Shown in pieces: positions 1 through 13,629 of a stretch of 64,000 nt of DNA. Under the pieces are notes generated by a model. The model was not told the DNA's origin and did not search any database. It saw nothing but the letters and a program-made list of their open reading frames with translations. The DNA lies in assembly GCA_907163375.1 (NCBI GenBank), contig CAJQUW010002196.1, forward strand, positions 124,001 through 188,000, given 5' to 3'. The translations under genes were made by a program, and so were the position numbers. This DNA is from Prostheceraeus crozeri. Lineage: Eukaryota; Platyhelminthes; Polycladida; Euryleptidae. Within the stretch, counting starts at the first letter, position 1. The number at the start of each line of letters is the position of its first letter.

Positions 1-2357
1 TGAGCACTATAATTTAAAGCAGCATGCATTTTTCATGGCCAATAATTGTCTCTCGAGGGCGACAACATTATTCTGCATGAATATTTTGCATTCAGCACAT
101 ACAAGCTAGGTACAAATGATATAAATAAAAGAAAAATGAAAAACAGAGACAAAACATGAAAAATTGGCAAAAGGAAATTTAAAGCCATTCAAATCATGGA
201 TTAATTATTGAATGACTTTTTGGAAATAATCATCTAATTTGCCGTTCATTCAGTCGCTTTTATTAGCTTCATCTCTACCACCATTTATTGCCATTCATAA
301 TTTTGTGAATTCATCAGGATTTTGCTTTATTCCTTTTACTATCTCAACCCTTCCATTTTTCATTTATGAGTGTATTACTGTTTATTTGGAGTTAAATCAA
401 TCAGTAGCCTACTCTAATGAAATGCAACTAAATCACCGAAACATATCCTTCACATTAGTCTCATTGAGGATCCCCCGTCAATTCCATATATAGGAATACA
501 TTGGTTTCTTCTTAATCGGGATACGATTTATCGGGACAGCTGCCTCAACTGGGACAAATTCCGATTCCCTCTTTCGAGTCATTGACCGGTATTGACGGAG
601 AACCAAATATTCAAATAATCAGGACATCCGCTTAATTAAGGATGTCCCTGATCAAGTGGAGATAAAAATTGTGTATCAAACCCTCGGAGATTTCCATCAA
701 TTGTAGTTTAGATTTTGTTGGAAATATTTCTTTATTAATCCGTTATAATATTCATATCCATGGTATAATTATGACATCCATTTCAACGCACAGAAACATT
801 TTCTGATTTCAAGAATCCATAAATCATACAATCTATTTTTGCAATAATTACAATCGATCCACACATTTCATTGCCTATTAATGTTGAGGACCTGGTCAGT
901 ACTTTACTACAATGTTTCACGTTGTACATCCTAATAAGTAGGTTTCACGAACAGATTGTCACATCATTTGGTGCTTCGAAACCATTTCACACTCAACAAG
1001 ATGAGAGACAACATAATAGTAGTGCAATTGGTATTATATGTCCAATGGAGTGAAGTATTTCAAACTTTCTGTACTAATCATTTTCCTGTTAGCCGGGGTT
1101 CTCATTCACCAAAACAATAGACTCTGAATAACAACAACTGGATACTTCTGTTTCTATAACAACCAGAATGCTGTGAAGCTTTTCTGTGGGAGTTTTATTC
1201 TTAAAAATGATTGTTACATATGGAAGTTCCCACTAGGTGAATGCAAAATGTTCTGAGACATGCGTTACTGTGGAAAATTGAAGATTGAATTATTCAAATA
1301 TAAATAATTATATCAAATCATCATCAATTTGAAAAGTTGATACATTCTGACATGAAATAGATTGAAAGTCTTTCATTATGAAATATCATCATGAATTCAA
1401 CAGAGTATTGCTTGTTTTTAGTAGTACTAAATTTAACTGAAGAAATCATTGACAGTTATTTGATACTTCAATTATATCAAAAACAAAGCATTTGGATTGC
1501 ATCTACAATACGAGGTTTGTTAGAAAATCTATCTTGACATTTTTAGTTGTGAATGTAATTGATGGTTCATTGAGTTCACAGTTTTCAGGTAACTGATATA
1601 ATGACATGGAATTCCCTGAGTGCCTCTGATGAGAGCAAATTGCCGACCTTCAAAAAACATTTTCAAACAGTGTTGTCACACATTCTACTTCTCTAAAGCA
1701 CTCGTGTATCGTCTTACTTTTACGTTTGTGTCCCGGCATACTATGAGACAAAAATGCTGGTCTCAAAACATGAGAGACCATTCAGACTATTAGCAGTTTA
1801 TTTGATATTCTAGCTCAATGACATTTCATGATGTGTATGGAAAAGTGGCAAAGTCGATCGAAAAAATGAAGTATCAATTTTTTTTCATTTCGACTCTTTA
1901 TATTACAAAAGCGGAGAGCGAATGGTGCCGATGTATTATCTCCCCCAAGTTTTTATTATCTTCAATTAACCCATCAATACACAGAGTGAAATATAACATA
2001 AAAGCCAATCAGATACGTGTATGTCTTCACATTACTGGAAAAGATCATTTTAAGTATCAGCTCATTCTGCGTCATCTTTTGACCAGTGCAAGCAAGACAA
2101 ATCATGTGGACTCTGTTAGCGTGCATGGGTACGAGAGGGTGCATCTGCATTACAGTGTACATCTTCATACATATTCAAGAGTTGCAAATCGCTCTATGAT
2201 GTTTTCAGATAAGTGTAGGATCAACGTCTTAGAAAATTAACGTCTTGACTACTAATTTGTTTTGACGATATAAATGGAGTACACAAACAAGGTTGAAGTC
2301 GGCTACTCATTTCAATGCGCAGGCCTAATCATCTGACTAAGAAGCTCTTATCGCATT
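1..2357. other. Gene-poor flanking DNA
   Basis: Only short chance reading frames are present, with no recognisable domain, and the sequence is AT-rich. I see no RNA gene or obvious repeat here. It is taken as intergenic or intronic host DNA. Confidence 0.6.
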
Positions 2358-3162
2358 TACCGTATTTACTCTAATAGAACCCGGACCTCTAATAGAACCC
2401 GGGTCTCCAATAGAACCCGGGTCAGAGCAATCTGAATTAATAGAACCCGGGCCTCTAAGAGAACCCGGGGTCTCTGATAGAACCCGGGTGAGACTCAGTA
2501 GCATCTTATTGACCTTGTAGGTGAACCAAAAAGTATTTTTTCAGTAACAAAATTCATTTGACGGGAGATAAATAAAGGAAACAAGCGAAGATTGGATGGC
2601 AGCGAAGATGACCTCATCCATGCCATGATGCCCTCGCGCTTGTGCGAAGTGGAAGTTGACCTTGACATCGATGAAGAACACGAAGAAGAGGACGAGCTGA
2701 TGATTATAGATGAAGACGAATGACTCGAGTTGCTTTTCAATATACCGGTAGATATAGAGACTTTTATATAGAGACCAATATAGAGATTTTTCCAACTGGT
2801 AGCTGTTCTTCCTTTGCACAGCGAGTGGGTCTTTGATTTTTTTGCGACTAAATAACAATTACCGGGTTAGCTTATGGATCGTTCATAATCATCTCCACAT
2901 CCGCCACTCAATATGCCATGAGCATAGTGAATGTAAAAAAGACTTCGACTACCGTATACTGAGCAGTAACAGCAAAAACTGTCATACAATAGGCCCGCAT
3001 TTTTATGTAGGTTCAACGAATTCTATGGTTGATGTCACATTTTTAATTTTTTAGTGATTATTTTTCAATGTAATTAAATAGAACCCGGGCCTCCAATAGA
3101 ACCCTGGTCAGAGCGATCTGAATTAATAGAGCCCCCCGGGTTCTATTAGAGTAAATACGGTA
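2358..3162. mobile_element. Non-autonomous DNA transposon (MITE-like) with 27-bp TIRs
   Basis: Perfect 27-bp inverted repeats beginning TACCGTATTTAC lie at 2358-2384 and 3136-3162. Inside each end, a short unit containing AATAGAACCCGGG is repeated several times (about five copies from 2370 to 2490, more at 3080-3140). The outer TA may be the duplicated target. On the plus strand around 2560-2720 a short frame ends in a very acidic tail (many Glu and Asp), like the C-terminus of pogo/Tigger transposases, so the element may be a deletion derivative of such a transposon. The superfamily is not proven. Confidence 0.75.
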
Positions 3163-6100
3163 TTCTCCTATTATGTTTCATGTACTTACGAATATGTTGT
3201 TCCACTAAACAAATCTATCTATAAGGGTGTTTAGTTTATACGTAGTGATTAGTAGTTAGCAGTTTCATTTGCATGTTAGACTCAAAGTTGGGAATGTTAC
3301 ATTATACAGTAGGCCTACATACCGTATGCTGGAAATGCAAACACTATTTTGGGAGTCGGGATAGAAGCAAGACTGCTCATGTGTCCTGATTCATGGAAGT
3401 CACATGTACTAGAGTGAATTGCTTAAATTCACTTTCGTCTCAGCTTCCTGCTGATTGGATTTGTAGTAGAATGTAGTGAGGTGCAGCATCCCTAATCAAC
3501 GGACAGGAAAACAAAAGTGCTCATTTATGTCACTCAATCCATTGAAGTGATGAGCTCCACAGATTACTCGAAGCTCTTATGTCACATTCACGAATAGTAT
3601 TCGGAGATTCAATGCGTCCCCTTCATCCCTTTGACTACAAAGAATATTTTTGGTTTTCCGCAATAGTTGGCACATCTCATTCCTCATCTTCAATTATCAG
3701 GCCTACCAATTAGCATCCCAGTTTTAAATTCTACATGCTAAATCATTTTCGCGGTGACTTTGATTTACAGGATTCCAGAAGCGATAAAAGTTGACGAACA
3801 GTGGCAAATTCGCTAGAGTGAAGAATTTTCAAATTTTCTGTGTAAAACTGGTTGAAGTAAGCATAATTAATGGTATCTATTGTTGAGCTTTATTCATTGA
3901 TCTACATGTATTTTGTTAAAATTTAAATTGAATTTGATTGATTTTGCTATACATTTAATAGAATAATGCTCTGCTCAAAGTAATTAATCAGAATTTAGGA
4001 TTGTTAAGTTAGTCAATTTTGACCTCGAAAAGGTGCAGGTAACTATCTTTATGCTTTACGCTTGTACAGCCACATCCTATTTAGTTTTTAGCCAAAAAGT
4101 TCATTGGCCTATAATCAATTGTAATGCGTGCTTGAAAATGATGATCAGCAGCCGTGATTCAATATTGGCAAAATATCTAAAAACCTCATCATCTGGATTT
4201 TATTTGTCGTCGCTGAATCAGGAAATTCATACTCGTACTTCGAAGATAATGCAGAATGAAATAGTTTGAATGCGATTCCGCTCCCGTTTCTAACCCTTAA
4301 GACAGCTTCTTTATGACATGCTCCTATTGTTCATTTGTGAGCTACCTCGTCTTAATTCTCAGCAATATTGATAGGGGATTATTTTCTGTACATCTACATA
4401 TAAATCGGCAGTGTTTGATAACTTTGATATCCGCCTAGAGGAAATTGCATAGCCTTACAGTTGTCTTGTCAGTATGAGAATCGCAAAACAAACTTGATAC
4501 GCGAAGAAAATCTTGTTCATTAAATTTCCATTTGGGTGATCACTGATTAAGAAGATAATATAACCTATATTGTTCTATTGAATACTCGAGCGGTGTCTAA
4601 GGAATTCTTCGAAAATTAGCTAAAAGGAATATCAAATGAATCATTGATATCAGTCAAAGAATTGTCTAGCTATGACATAGAATAGGTGAGAAGACAGACA
4701 TTTCTGATATTTTTATTTGACGAGGACTGATGTTTTATGATAGTTAAGTAGCTTTTATAACATCCATCATTTGCAATGATATCAAATACATTGAATGGTC
4801 TAATTAATTACGTTGTATATTATCAGGGGATCCAAAGCACTTTGCAATCATTCGCAAAGTACAACAAACTACGCCCATATTTCGAGCTTTACGGCTGCTA
4901 AAAGCGACGATCATGCGAGATATAATGAAGTTGTAATGTACTTTCTATCACAAGATATTTTTGTTACTCAAATTTAACTGATAGAAATAAATAAATTGAT
5001 TTCTCTCAAAAGCGATGCATCATTATCTTTGCTTGGATAACTAGATTGTGTTAAATATGCTAAATTTAACGAAATTTAACATTCGCAGGCTTGTTTTTCA
5101 ATAGCAAGCTTTTGATGGAATTGCAGTGGCTATGCAGTGGCAATTCATGGCACTTCATGGCAATGCATTACCTGAGATGAATATCATATAAAATATCGCA
5201 TCATGTACCGTTGATTAAAGAGAGATTTTAGTCCATCGTGTGTCTTAAGCGCCTTTGAGGATGATGTGAAATTATTTCGAAAATTGATTATATGTTTTGG
5301 TGGTTGACAGTTGTAAAATGACTAGAAAAGAATAAGAGACGTAAAGAGAGTAATACTTCAACGAGGACATAAATCCTTCTAGTATTCAAGGAAGTCCCTG
5401 CTTTTGTTGCTTTTATCCAAACTCCACTGAAAGCTGCTTTTAAAGATCTCTGCATATTGTCATAAAAATTGCTGTAAAATTAAGGTCACAATTTCTAGCA
5501 TGACAAAGCTTTTGAGCCCATCTACGTTCGGATCACCAATCTTGTCATCAAGATAATTTTTGTTGCTAGAAGAGAACAAGAGAATTAAAGTTCCAATTGA
5601 GAACTAGCCGACCACTAGTTCTTCAGTCAGTTCAAATATAGTTCTTCAGTCCTACCAGTTTCCAACTTTTAGGCTGAGAATATCCCTGCCTTTATGTTGT
5701 ACAGAGAACCATTTTGTTGGAAGAATAGCGGTGAAAATGTCACTATTTCAGCTTCGCGGATTTGGTATCATCGATCACCTGTCATAGTTCCAAGCAGGCT
5801 CAGTTGGTGGTTTCCAATGATTGCGAAACCAGATGTATGGATTTTCTGTTTCCCAAAAAGGTACATTGTGTTCTTTACAACAAAGCAAAGTGCAAAGATA
5901 GTGACATTCGTCAGAAAATGCAATTATAGTCCCATATTTCCATTCAAGCAACGAAGTTGCGAACGCAGACCTAGCAGAACAAAGAAAGTCTGCTTTAAAT
6001 TGATCTGTGATACTAATCGCTCTGATTTGACATTAAATAATTAGAAGATTAGTGTAGAAAAGATTATGTTCGTGTTTCCAAAGTCTCATTACAATAATTT

Positions 6101-9100
6101 TAATCAGATGTCTACATTTCACACAAATTAATTAAACTACGCATTAGACAGCTTGTCAGCTTCGTTAAGATACCGATTTTCTGCCGGCAGCAGTTAACAT
6201 CAGAATCGACCTTTTTGAGCAGGGTAAACAGACATCAAAGAAATTGTCAGAAAAGGGCAGAATTGACATCAGAATTGCCGTTGTGCAGAGAAACGTGCAC
6301 TGTGCACTCTGTAACTCAATCTTGGGTTTTTTGCAGTCTATTTCTTATTGTCATGGTAAAATAGACGATGGTAAGTGTTGGCATGAAAAATTGAAATAGC
6401 AACGTATGATGATCTTTTTATTAAATGACATTTGAAAAACATGGCTTTTAAACCTACTTCTTACCGACTGAAGATAATTTACCAATGACATTTAGTTTTG
6501 AAAGTAGCGAATACCATTCACAATGTAGATATGGCCACATATAACCTCATTAAACCTTGCAAAACTCTTGCAAGTTGTTGTATTGATGCTATATCATTTT
6601 TTCGTATTGGTAATTGGACGCGAGTTACATTGATCACACTTCAAATCATTGAGTCATGAATTTAACTTAGTCAAATTTGAGTTATCAATGCAATAGCACA
6701 TTACCCTCCCCCCCTCCTAGGGGGCGAATTTCGCCCCCTACTGATATCTTTAACTATTGCACCCATTTTTGCCAAAACACATAAAAACCACATATCAATC
6801 GAATAGGCATTGAAAGGGGATTCAGAAAAACAGCATCAGTTTCATTTCTAGAGTCATCCCTGAGCTGAGGTGAAGGTCAAAGGTCAAAAACCGCCAATTT
6901 CTAACAAATTTCCCTTAAATCACTGTTTGAAATGGAAAATGACAACAAAACTAATAAACCGTGCACTAATCGAAAGATCTGGTTAAGGTGGTTGATACAA
7001 CGAAGTTTACTAATCGCTCTGAAATTACATCATTGTATCAGATGAGGTCAAAGGTCAAATAATTCAAACTTTTAATTCAACTAAAATATCACTAAATCGC
7101 ATTAGCATTTTTCTTCTGCTGTTGAAGAAACAACCCAATGCGGTGACTTTTATCGAGACAATGAGGCTAAAAGCGATATGATTCTGAAAATTTTCAATCA
7201 TTACTGATCAAATACAGAACTAAGAAGTACAAAAAATATAAGATCACATTTAAAATTTGAATTTCAAATTTCAAACATGCATATATAATAGGCAGATAAT
7301 TTCAAATTCAAAGATTTTGCATTTGTTAATATCTCTTAATTAATAGGAAGAATCCTTTATGTAATCTCAACTTATTTCATCAATAATTGATGCCGCAATA
7401 TACATTAGAGGTGGATATATACCGAAATCAGTCAAAATATTCCAAACACTCAAATTTCAAAATATCTCTCACCGCAAGAGTATTGTGCCAAATTTATTAT
7501 CCTTGCCTAATACGCAGAAAGTAAGCTACTGGAAATAATGAATGTTGGCCATAACTTTCTTAGTTTAAAAGAAATTCAATAAATTTCGCCAGGGGGTGGA
7601 GCGAACCCCCCCCCCAGTGGGGCGAGGCTTAAAGTCTCAAGTACCTTGCAACTAAAGAGCTATAAAGGAATCATTTTATCATTTTATGCATGTTATTTAG
7701 GCTTTCGGAAAAAAATACTTGCGACATAGCGTTACAACTGATGGTCTTTAGACTTTATTAAAAATTTTCAATGAATGTACTTGTCCTTTCCTCGATTAGA
7801 AATTTCTGTCAGAATAAGTTACAGTTCTGTATGTTGAAAAGAAAGAGAATTTCATTTTCTGCATGATGTCGTGCAGATGGAAGAAGTATTTTACAGGAAG
7901 GAATGAGTATGAGGCAGCTCAAAAGCGATGAAAGAGCGATCTGCTTCTAATTAATAATGTTCAAACGTCGCCGAAAGAAATTCATGAGGGAACTCGTTTT
8001 AGAAAAGGCACTGTTGAGTTAAGATTCTGCCATTGCTTTGTTATCATTTTAGTTTTGATGATTTTTGGTAAAATTGCCCGCCTCTGTGCTAAGAATACGT
8101 AGCAAGCACGATTCGCATTTATCTCGTGTTGTAAGAATCTCGTTTTGATCAGTTCAGGTCGTTGACACATTCTTTAAAAAATAATTGTATCCAGCGACGC
8201 AGTAAACGAGAATTAAGTCAGCGCTTGTGGATTGCAACCTATTTTCTTAATGAAAGTTATTATTTACAGGACTAAATTTTAAAGTTGTGATGCGATTACA
8301 CAGATTCATGCAAATTTTGATGAAGTTATTGATGTAGTAAAAGACTTATATCTACTTGCTCGTAGCAGCGCACAGATTATTTTACACAGCGAATTTATTA
8401 CATCACTTAAGTAGGTTAGACCTGTATGTCATTCTTCATCTTAGGCACCAAGCGGAGGAGGCTAATCACCTTTGATTGTGATTCAGTTAGTCAAATGATG
8501 TCTTCCAACCGTCCATTCCAAAATTTCTTAAAAGTATCATAATAGCAATGTATTCCTTTGATGTGCTTCCGCTTATGAGAATTGGGAGACCATGGGCGTA
8601 TTTATAGGGGTTAGGCTTGGGAGCGGCTGAGGCTCAGCTTTGAAATTGACAAACTCATGTAGGCCTGCACATGTTATTGAACAATAACCAAAATCTAAAT
8701 TTAAGCTGCACATTGGTTTCACTCGGAAAGCGAAGCATAGATTAATGAAATTTGCTTTATTTTTGATTTTGTTCCTCCGCCCATAAAATGTTGACATGCA
8801 ACACATGCATATTCAATGTGTGCCTTGTCACAGGAAAATGCCGCCGTTCATTTTACTAAATTACATGTGGTCATCAGAAGCAAACAAATCATAATGTTCA
8901 AAGAAGAGGCTGAAATTAATACTGTGGCATACTTTAGAAAATTCGTCTACATTTTCTATCCTTCAAAGATGATTTTGAGCTGGCGAACTTGATATTTGAA
9001 TTTCAATTTGAACGAAAGAAACATGGTTTATAGAACTGTTTATTTCAAATTTTAGATGATGTTTAATTTCAATTTGACTAATCTAATTTAATTTAATTTT

Positions 9101-11612
9101 AATTTAGGGAGTCTAAAATTTCTGGTGGAAATTGATATGATAGTTGAAAGGTTAAAGAGTGTGTTGCATAACATTTTTTATCACTCTGATTAATATTTCG
9201 AAAAGACAAGTAAAAATATGAAGGATCTCAGCTGCTCATAACTAGAATTTGAAAAAGATAATTAGTAAAAAATATCAAAACATTATTTGTTTATATCATA
9301 AATATATTATACTTAAATATTTGTATTATTTTTTTGTACTATTTTGTATCGTTCAAAATATCTAAGATGCTTAGAAGCCAAACTAAAATGTGAGCTACAT
9401 GATAATCACTCCGCGTTGTTCAGGAAGACATTTAGTTCATCATATCAAAATATTTAAATATTCACTTATTGAAAAAAATTCTGAAAAGTCAAAAGTCAAA
9501 CTATTTCAATATTTTGATTTTGAAACTGCCGACTTTTGGTGACACAGAATGGTTGGTGACTATCCGTGTACTGCTTTGGGCGTGCTTATGCTTTGGGAGC
9601 CGAAGATGTTCAAAATATCCCAAAAATTCAAAAATATTAAAAAATAGCATTTTTCCGGATACTGCTCATAACAAATTTGACATTGCTAAGTGGTCATAGT
9701 AGTGCCGGCCGCAGTGCATGTACACTCTCACGTGAAGTTTTTTCCGCAACAAAAATCTTATCAACTCAGTTTGATACAGCGTCTAATTGTTTACTATTAA
9801 TTTAGATAAATATCTGTCTAATCAAGCGACCTGTACAAACAGTGTTGATAAACCTGACAATGGGAAAGTAATCTCAATTGTGAAGCAGTAAAGAATTCAA
9901 ATGTATTTACTACACTAAAAAACTGAGTTACAGACCTTTTGACTTAACAGACAATTGTGTCTATCATCTCTCTCTTCTCAGCTTCTCAAAATTCCACATT
10001 TTCTTTTAACAAATTTAATCTTTTGCTTAATTCGTAAACTGAATGATAGAGTATTCACTTTGCGGTGGCTGAAGCCAAGATGAAATGAAGCCGGTCATTT
10101 GCTGCAAAAACGAGGCGTGACCAGGTGAGGCGAATGAGAAATTGCAGCAATTGATCTTAACGTCCTTCTTCATCAAGCCATGCTTTTAAATGGAACAACG
10201 AGGCATTATGAGAAATCCACTGTGTAAGAATATATAGACTTGTTTCGAGTCTATTTACCCTGCTACTTTCATTCGCATATAAGCAAGCAGGTATTAAGAA
10301 GGATGAACAAAAAATGATCTGTTTCGACATATGCGGAGATATCTGGATGAAAAATAATGGATACTAGTTTTTGTTAATTTGACAAGATGCAGATTACTTT
10401 TGGTAACTGCTCGGTCACAAGGTAGTTCAAGAAGCAGATTTTGAACAGATTATAATATAGATTCCTTTAAAAAAGATTTTGCAAAAAATGATATAAAGCA
10501 TGCATTAATTATAAAATAGATTATAAATAGATTTATCAAGTTTGTCTGAAATTATTGTATGAATTCATCGAGTGCATATGAGATAAAAGATTTTCACGTG
10601 ACTTATTAGACAAAGTTTCATTTGTGTTTATTAGACATCTTTTCATCATCAATTCCGCCCTGTTTTCGCCTTATTATACAATTTCTTTTACAATTTTCAT
10701 CTGCGTTCAAACTCCTTTATTCATGGATATTTGATTATTCATGTACCTATATAAATTCAAAATATTTGGTCTGATTATAGATATATTCAAAATTCAAATG
10801 TTTTATTTCCAAACTGGAGAACGTTACAAAGGGATGTCGTCGATGGTTATAAGATGAGCAATTGAATGTCACAGTCTGAAAAGGTAATGTGACTGTGATG
10901 AGTTAATTATACAAATAGAAAGTATAAACAGTAAAATAATGAGAAAAATACGCATGAAAGCAAATTCTGCAGAAGGTCATCGTAAATACAGATGAGGAAG
11001 TGGATGCTCACTTTCAAAAATTTTACATGCAACCATCTGTGATTACATGTATATGATAGTACATCGAAATTTCTTCGAAATTTTTATCTTGAAGAAAGTT
11101 ATTTATTTTTAGAAGAAAGATATAAAGAAGATATATAACTATTCAAAGAAGAAAAATATCTGCAGTGAATACAAATACGCGGCCTGTATGAATAGATAGC
11201 GGGGAACTCACCTGCAATCAAATTGACAAAAATTTAGGAATGTGGATTATGTGAATGAGGACTATGCCTCCGTGGGTTGCTAGCATCTTGAAGCAGATAA
11301 AGAAGACAGAGACAATCTTCACAGCGCATTTTTTAAGAACTCATGAGCACTAGTAAGTTCATATCGATTTTACAGTGCGATTTTACCTTGTTTTTTTTGT
11401 CAAGTTGGAAAGGTAACACATTTATTCTTGTGTCATAATGCTGGACATTCAACAAAAAAGTTCACATGGGTGAATAATATTATTGATATCTAATCATTCA
11501 TTTAAGTGATTATTCAGAATTGAAGTAGGCCCGAAGTGTTTTCATGATGCATCATGGGGAGATGTTTTTTCATGAAACGGTATCATCAATTTTTTATACA
11601 TGGAACAGTACC
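3163..11612. other. Gene-poor flanking DNA left of Polinton 1
   Basis: About 8.4 kb of AT-rich sequence without a recognisable gene. The short frames (for example at 4033-4269, 5694-6044 and 9469-9699) match no family I know and lack coding-like composition. A GC-rich palindrome is annotated separately at 6718. Confidence 0.55.
6718..6740. repeat. GC-rich palindrome, 11-bp arms
   Basis: The arm TAGGGGGCGAA is followed by one T and its exact reverse complement. A similar G/C-run-rich patch lies at 7588-7630. The two could mark the ends of a repeat of about 0.9 kb, but no clear long inverted repeat joins them. Confidence 0.45.
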
Positions 11613-11618
11613 TACGTC
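11613..11618. repeat. Left target-site duplication of Polinton 1
   Basis: TACGTC lies directly before the AG terminus. The partner GACGTC is at 29705-29710. Five of six positions match, as expected for an older 6-bp Polinton duplication. Confidence 0.75.
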
Positions 11619-12277
11619 AGTAGTTATAGGTATGAGATCCGGCGCATCGCTTCGCTCAGCACCGGATCCCACACCCAGGTAGATGCAAAAATGAAAAAAT
11701 GAAAAAATTAGGGTCCTCTTGAAATTTATAAAAAACAGCTAAAATAGGGTCCTCTTGAAATTTAAAAAATCAAAATGTAAAATTAGGGTCCTCCTGAAAT
11801 TTATAAAAAATTGTTAAAATTAGACCCCCTTGATAACTTATAAAAAATTGTTAAAATCAGAATCCTACCTGAGGTAAACCTTGATCCAAATGCAAAAATA
11901 GGGGCCTCCTGAAATTTAGCAAATCAAAAATGCAAAATAGGGGCATTCTAAAATTTGGCAAAAACAAAATGAATATGAACAAAAATATTCATTTAAAAAT
12001 GGAAGATGAAAAAACAAAAGAACCATCAGCCCCTTTATATCCTTCATTATCATATGAAATGGATATAGCAAAACATAAAGATAGAGTCAGGTACATGAAA
12101 GATAAGGAAGCGCAACTATTGTTAAGATTAGAACATTATGATAAATTAAGAAAGAGATGGGCGATAGTTAAGAATGTGAAACAAGGCGTTGGAGCATTTT
12201 AAACAATTTCTTTAGGCGCTCTCACTATTGTCATTTCATCTGGCGTTCTTACAATTCCTGTTGTTGCTACAGCTTTA
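11619..12277. repeat. Left terminal inverted repeat of Polinton 1
   Basis: It matches the reverse complement of 29016-29704, including the GC-rich block with GCGCATCGCTTCGCTCAG near the end. From about 11700 to 11950 it contains roughly eight degenerate copies of a 35-45 bp unit (core TAGGGTCCTCTTGAAATTTA). The repeat ends at AGCTTTA near 12277, inside a gene that starts within it. Confidence 0.9.
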
Positions 12278-12589
12278 ACAGGTACAGGTGTTTTCACAAC
12301 GTCACTTGCAACAGTGATAGATAAATCTGTAATGTCTAAGAAACGAAAATCCTTAAGTAAGAAACATGCCCATGTAAAAGAAGTATATGATAAACTACAT
12401 TACTACTTCCAGAGAGTGTGTGATGACAATGTTACTACGTTAGATGAGATTGAAAAATTTGATCAAATAGCTAGAGAAGCAACTAAAATTCCTGTTAAAT
12501 CTCAAGACAAAGTAAACAATGAAGCTTTTTTAGAAGAAATAAGAACTTTATTAAAAACGTTAGAACAAAGTTCCATAGAACAAAAATAA
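11930..12589 (+). pseudogene. Late-domain membrane protein, split by an in-frame stop
   Basis: I do not recognise a named family. The first 90 codons end in TAA at 12200-12202. The same frame then stays open to 12589, giving about 40 strongly hydrophobic residues (one or two membrane passes) followed by a basic and helical tail. Residues 32-40 read PSAPLYPSL, which overlaps the ESCRT late motifs P(S/T)AP and LYPxL. The likely start is Met14, Met16 or Met24 rather than the first Met. The gene begins inside the terminal repeat, so the right end carries two truncated copies. A role in membrane association or egress is inferred only from the motif and the hydrophobic segment. Confidence 0.6.
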
Positions 12590-12658
12590 GTTGTTCAGTA
12601 AAGTGTTTTTGCTGTATCTCTATGCTACCACAAAATTCAAATATTATCTTATGAAATA

Positions 12659-12952
12659 ATGAATACTAATGAAACAAATGAGGTAAAAATAAAACAACTA
12701 GAGGAATTAATAAAACAGAAAAATATTATGAAGAAAAAACATAGACAATATCGAATGCTACAAGCTGGCGTTCAATCTGATATGTTAGAAAAAATGCACC
12801 TAACTGAACAACTGAAAACTGATTTTGAAAAAACTATTGCACCACTCAAAATTCTTGAGAAACAACTCGCAGTTCATGATAAACGAATTGCTATATCTGA
12901 TCCAGTGCAGAAAACCATCATGGATGATTATGTTTGTTGGAAGCAAACATAG
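12659..12952 (+). CDS. Small coiled-coil protein of Polinton 1
   Basis: No family recognised. The 97 residues are highly charged and helical, rich in Lys and Glu with Leu and Ile at heptad-like spacing, so a coiled coil is likely. It starts at an ATG after a short AT-rich spacer. The frame stops at TAG 12950, but the region just downstream is coding-like in a shifted frame, so this may be the first part of a longer broken gene joined to 12973-13627. A structural or scaffold role is possible but not shown. Confidence 0.45.
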   Translation: MNTNETNEVKIKQLEELIKQKNIMKKKHRQYRMLQAGVQSDMLEKMHLTEQLKTDFEKTIAPLKILEKQLAVHDKRIAISDPVQKTIMDDYVCWKQT

Positions 12953-12972
12953 ACAAGAAATTACCAAAATCT

Positions 12973-13627
12973 ATGCTATTTGAACATTCTACTTCATTTA
13001 TAGAGGGAAAGACATGTCTTAGATTTTACTTAGGTGGTGAAGAATTATTTTGTAGATACTAAAGAAAGTTTAATTTTCACACCAGACAAAACAGCTTTCA
13101 GTTTAGACAGAAATTTCGTGGATTTATTAAGAGGAGCGGATTTAGATAAATATCATACTGATGATCTACTGAAATACAAAACTATGTTAGACAAGGTTGG
13201 AATTGCAAAAACTCTTAAGCGTTATAAAAATTTGAATGGCTTATTATTCAAAACGTCTAGTACCAGTAAAACAGGAACAAAGATACCAATGCTAACAGCT
13301 GCTTCGCCAGCAAGAACTGGTTATTCAACACCGACTGGTTATTCAACACCAATGGCTGCTTCTCCAGCAAGAACTGCTTCTCCTGCAAGAACTGGTTATT
13401 CAACACCGACTAGTTACCCAGAAACAGGAACAGGACTAAAAGAGACAACGGTTTTCCTGCCCGATGATCCGCAAGAATTAATACACAGATTAGAGACTTT
13501 ATTAGCTGCAACAAAAGAAGGACATAGCTCTAGTTTTAACGAAATACATGCAATCTTAAAAAGACTTTTAGGAAAGAAAATTATAAGTGAAAAAGACTAC
13601 AAAAGCTTATCTAAATTTTTTGCTTAA
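12973..13627 (+). pseudogene. Repeat-containing protein of Polinton 1, frameshifted
   Basis: The main frame (13034-13627, about 197 codons) has no ATG near its 5' end. A coding-like stretch in another frame begins at ATG 12973 and stops at 13060-13062, so a frameshift near 13050 probably broke the gene. The middle of the protein has tandem Ala-, Pro- and Thr-rich repeats built on SPARTGYSTPT (about residues 97-130). The C-terminal 60 residues are helical and charged. It lies 2 bp upstream of the penton gene. The function is unknown. Its place in the structural gene row suggests a virion component. Confidence 0.5.
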
Positions 13628-13629
13628 AA

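Noticed and set aside
2495-2740. Serine-rich minus frame in the MITE
   Set aside because: It is the reverse of the acidic GAA/GAC-rich plus strand. The Ser runs are an artefact of that composition.
239-6044. Short open frames at 239-493, 871-1053, 1818-2240, 4033-4269 and 5694-6044
   Set aside because: No domain, no start context, composition like translated AT-rich intergenic DNA.
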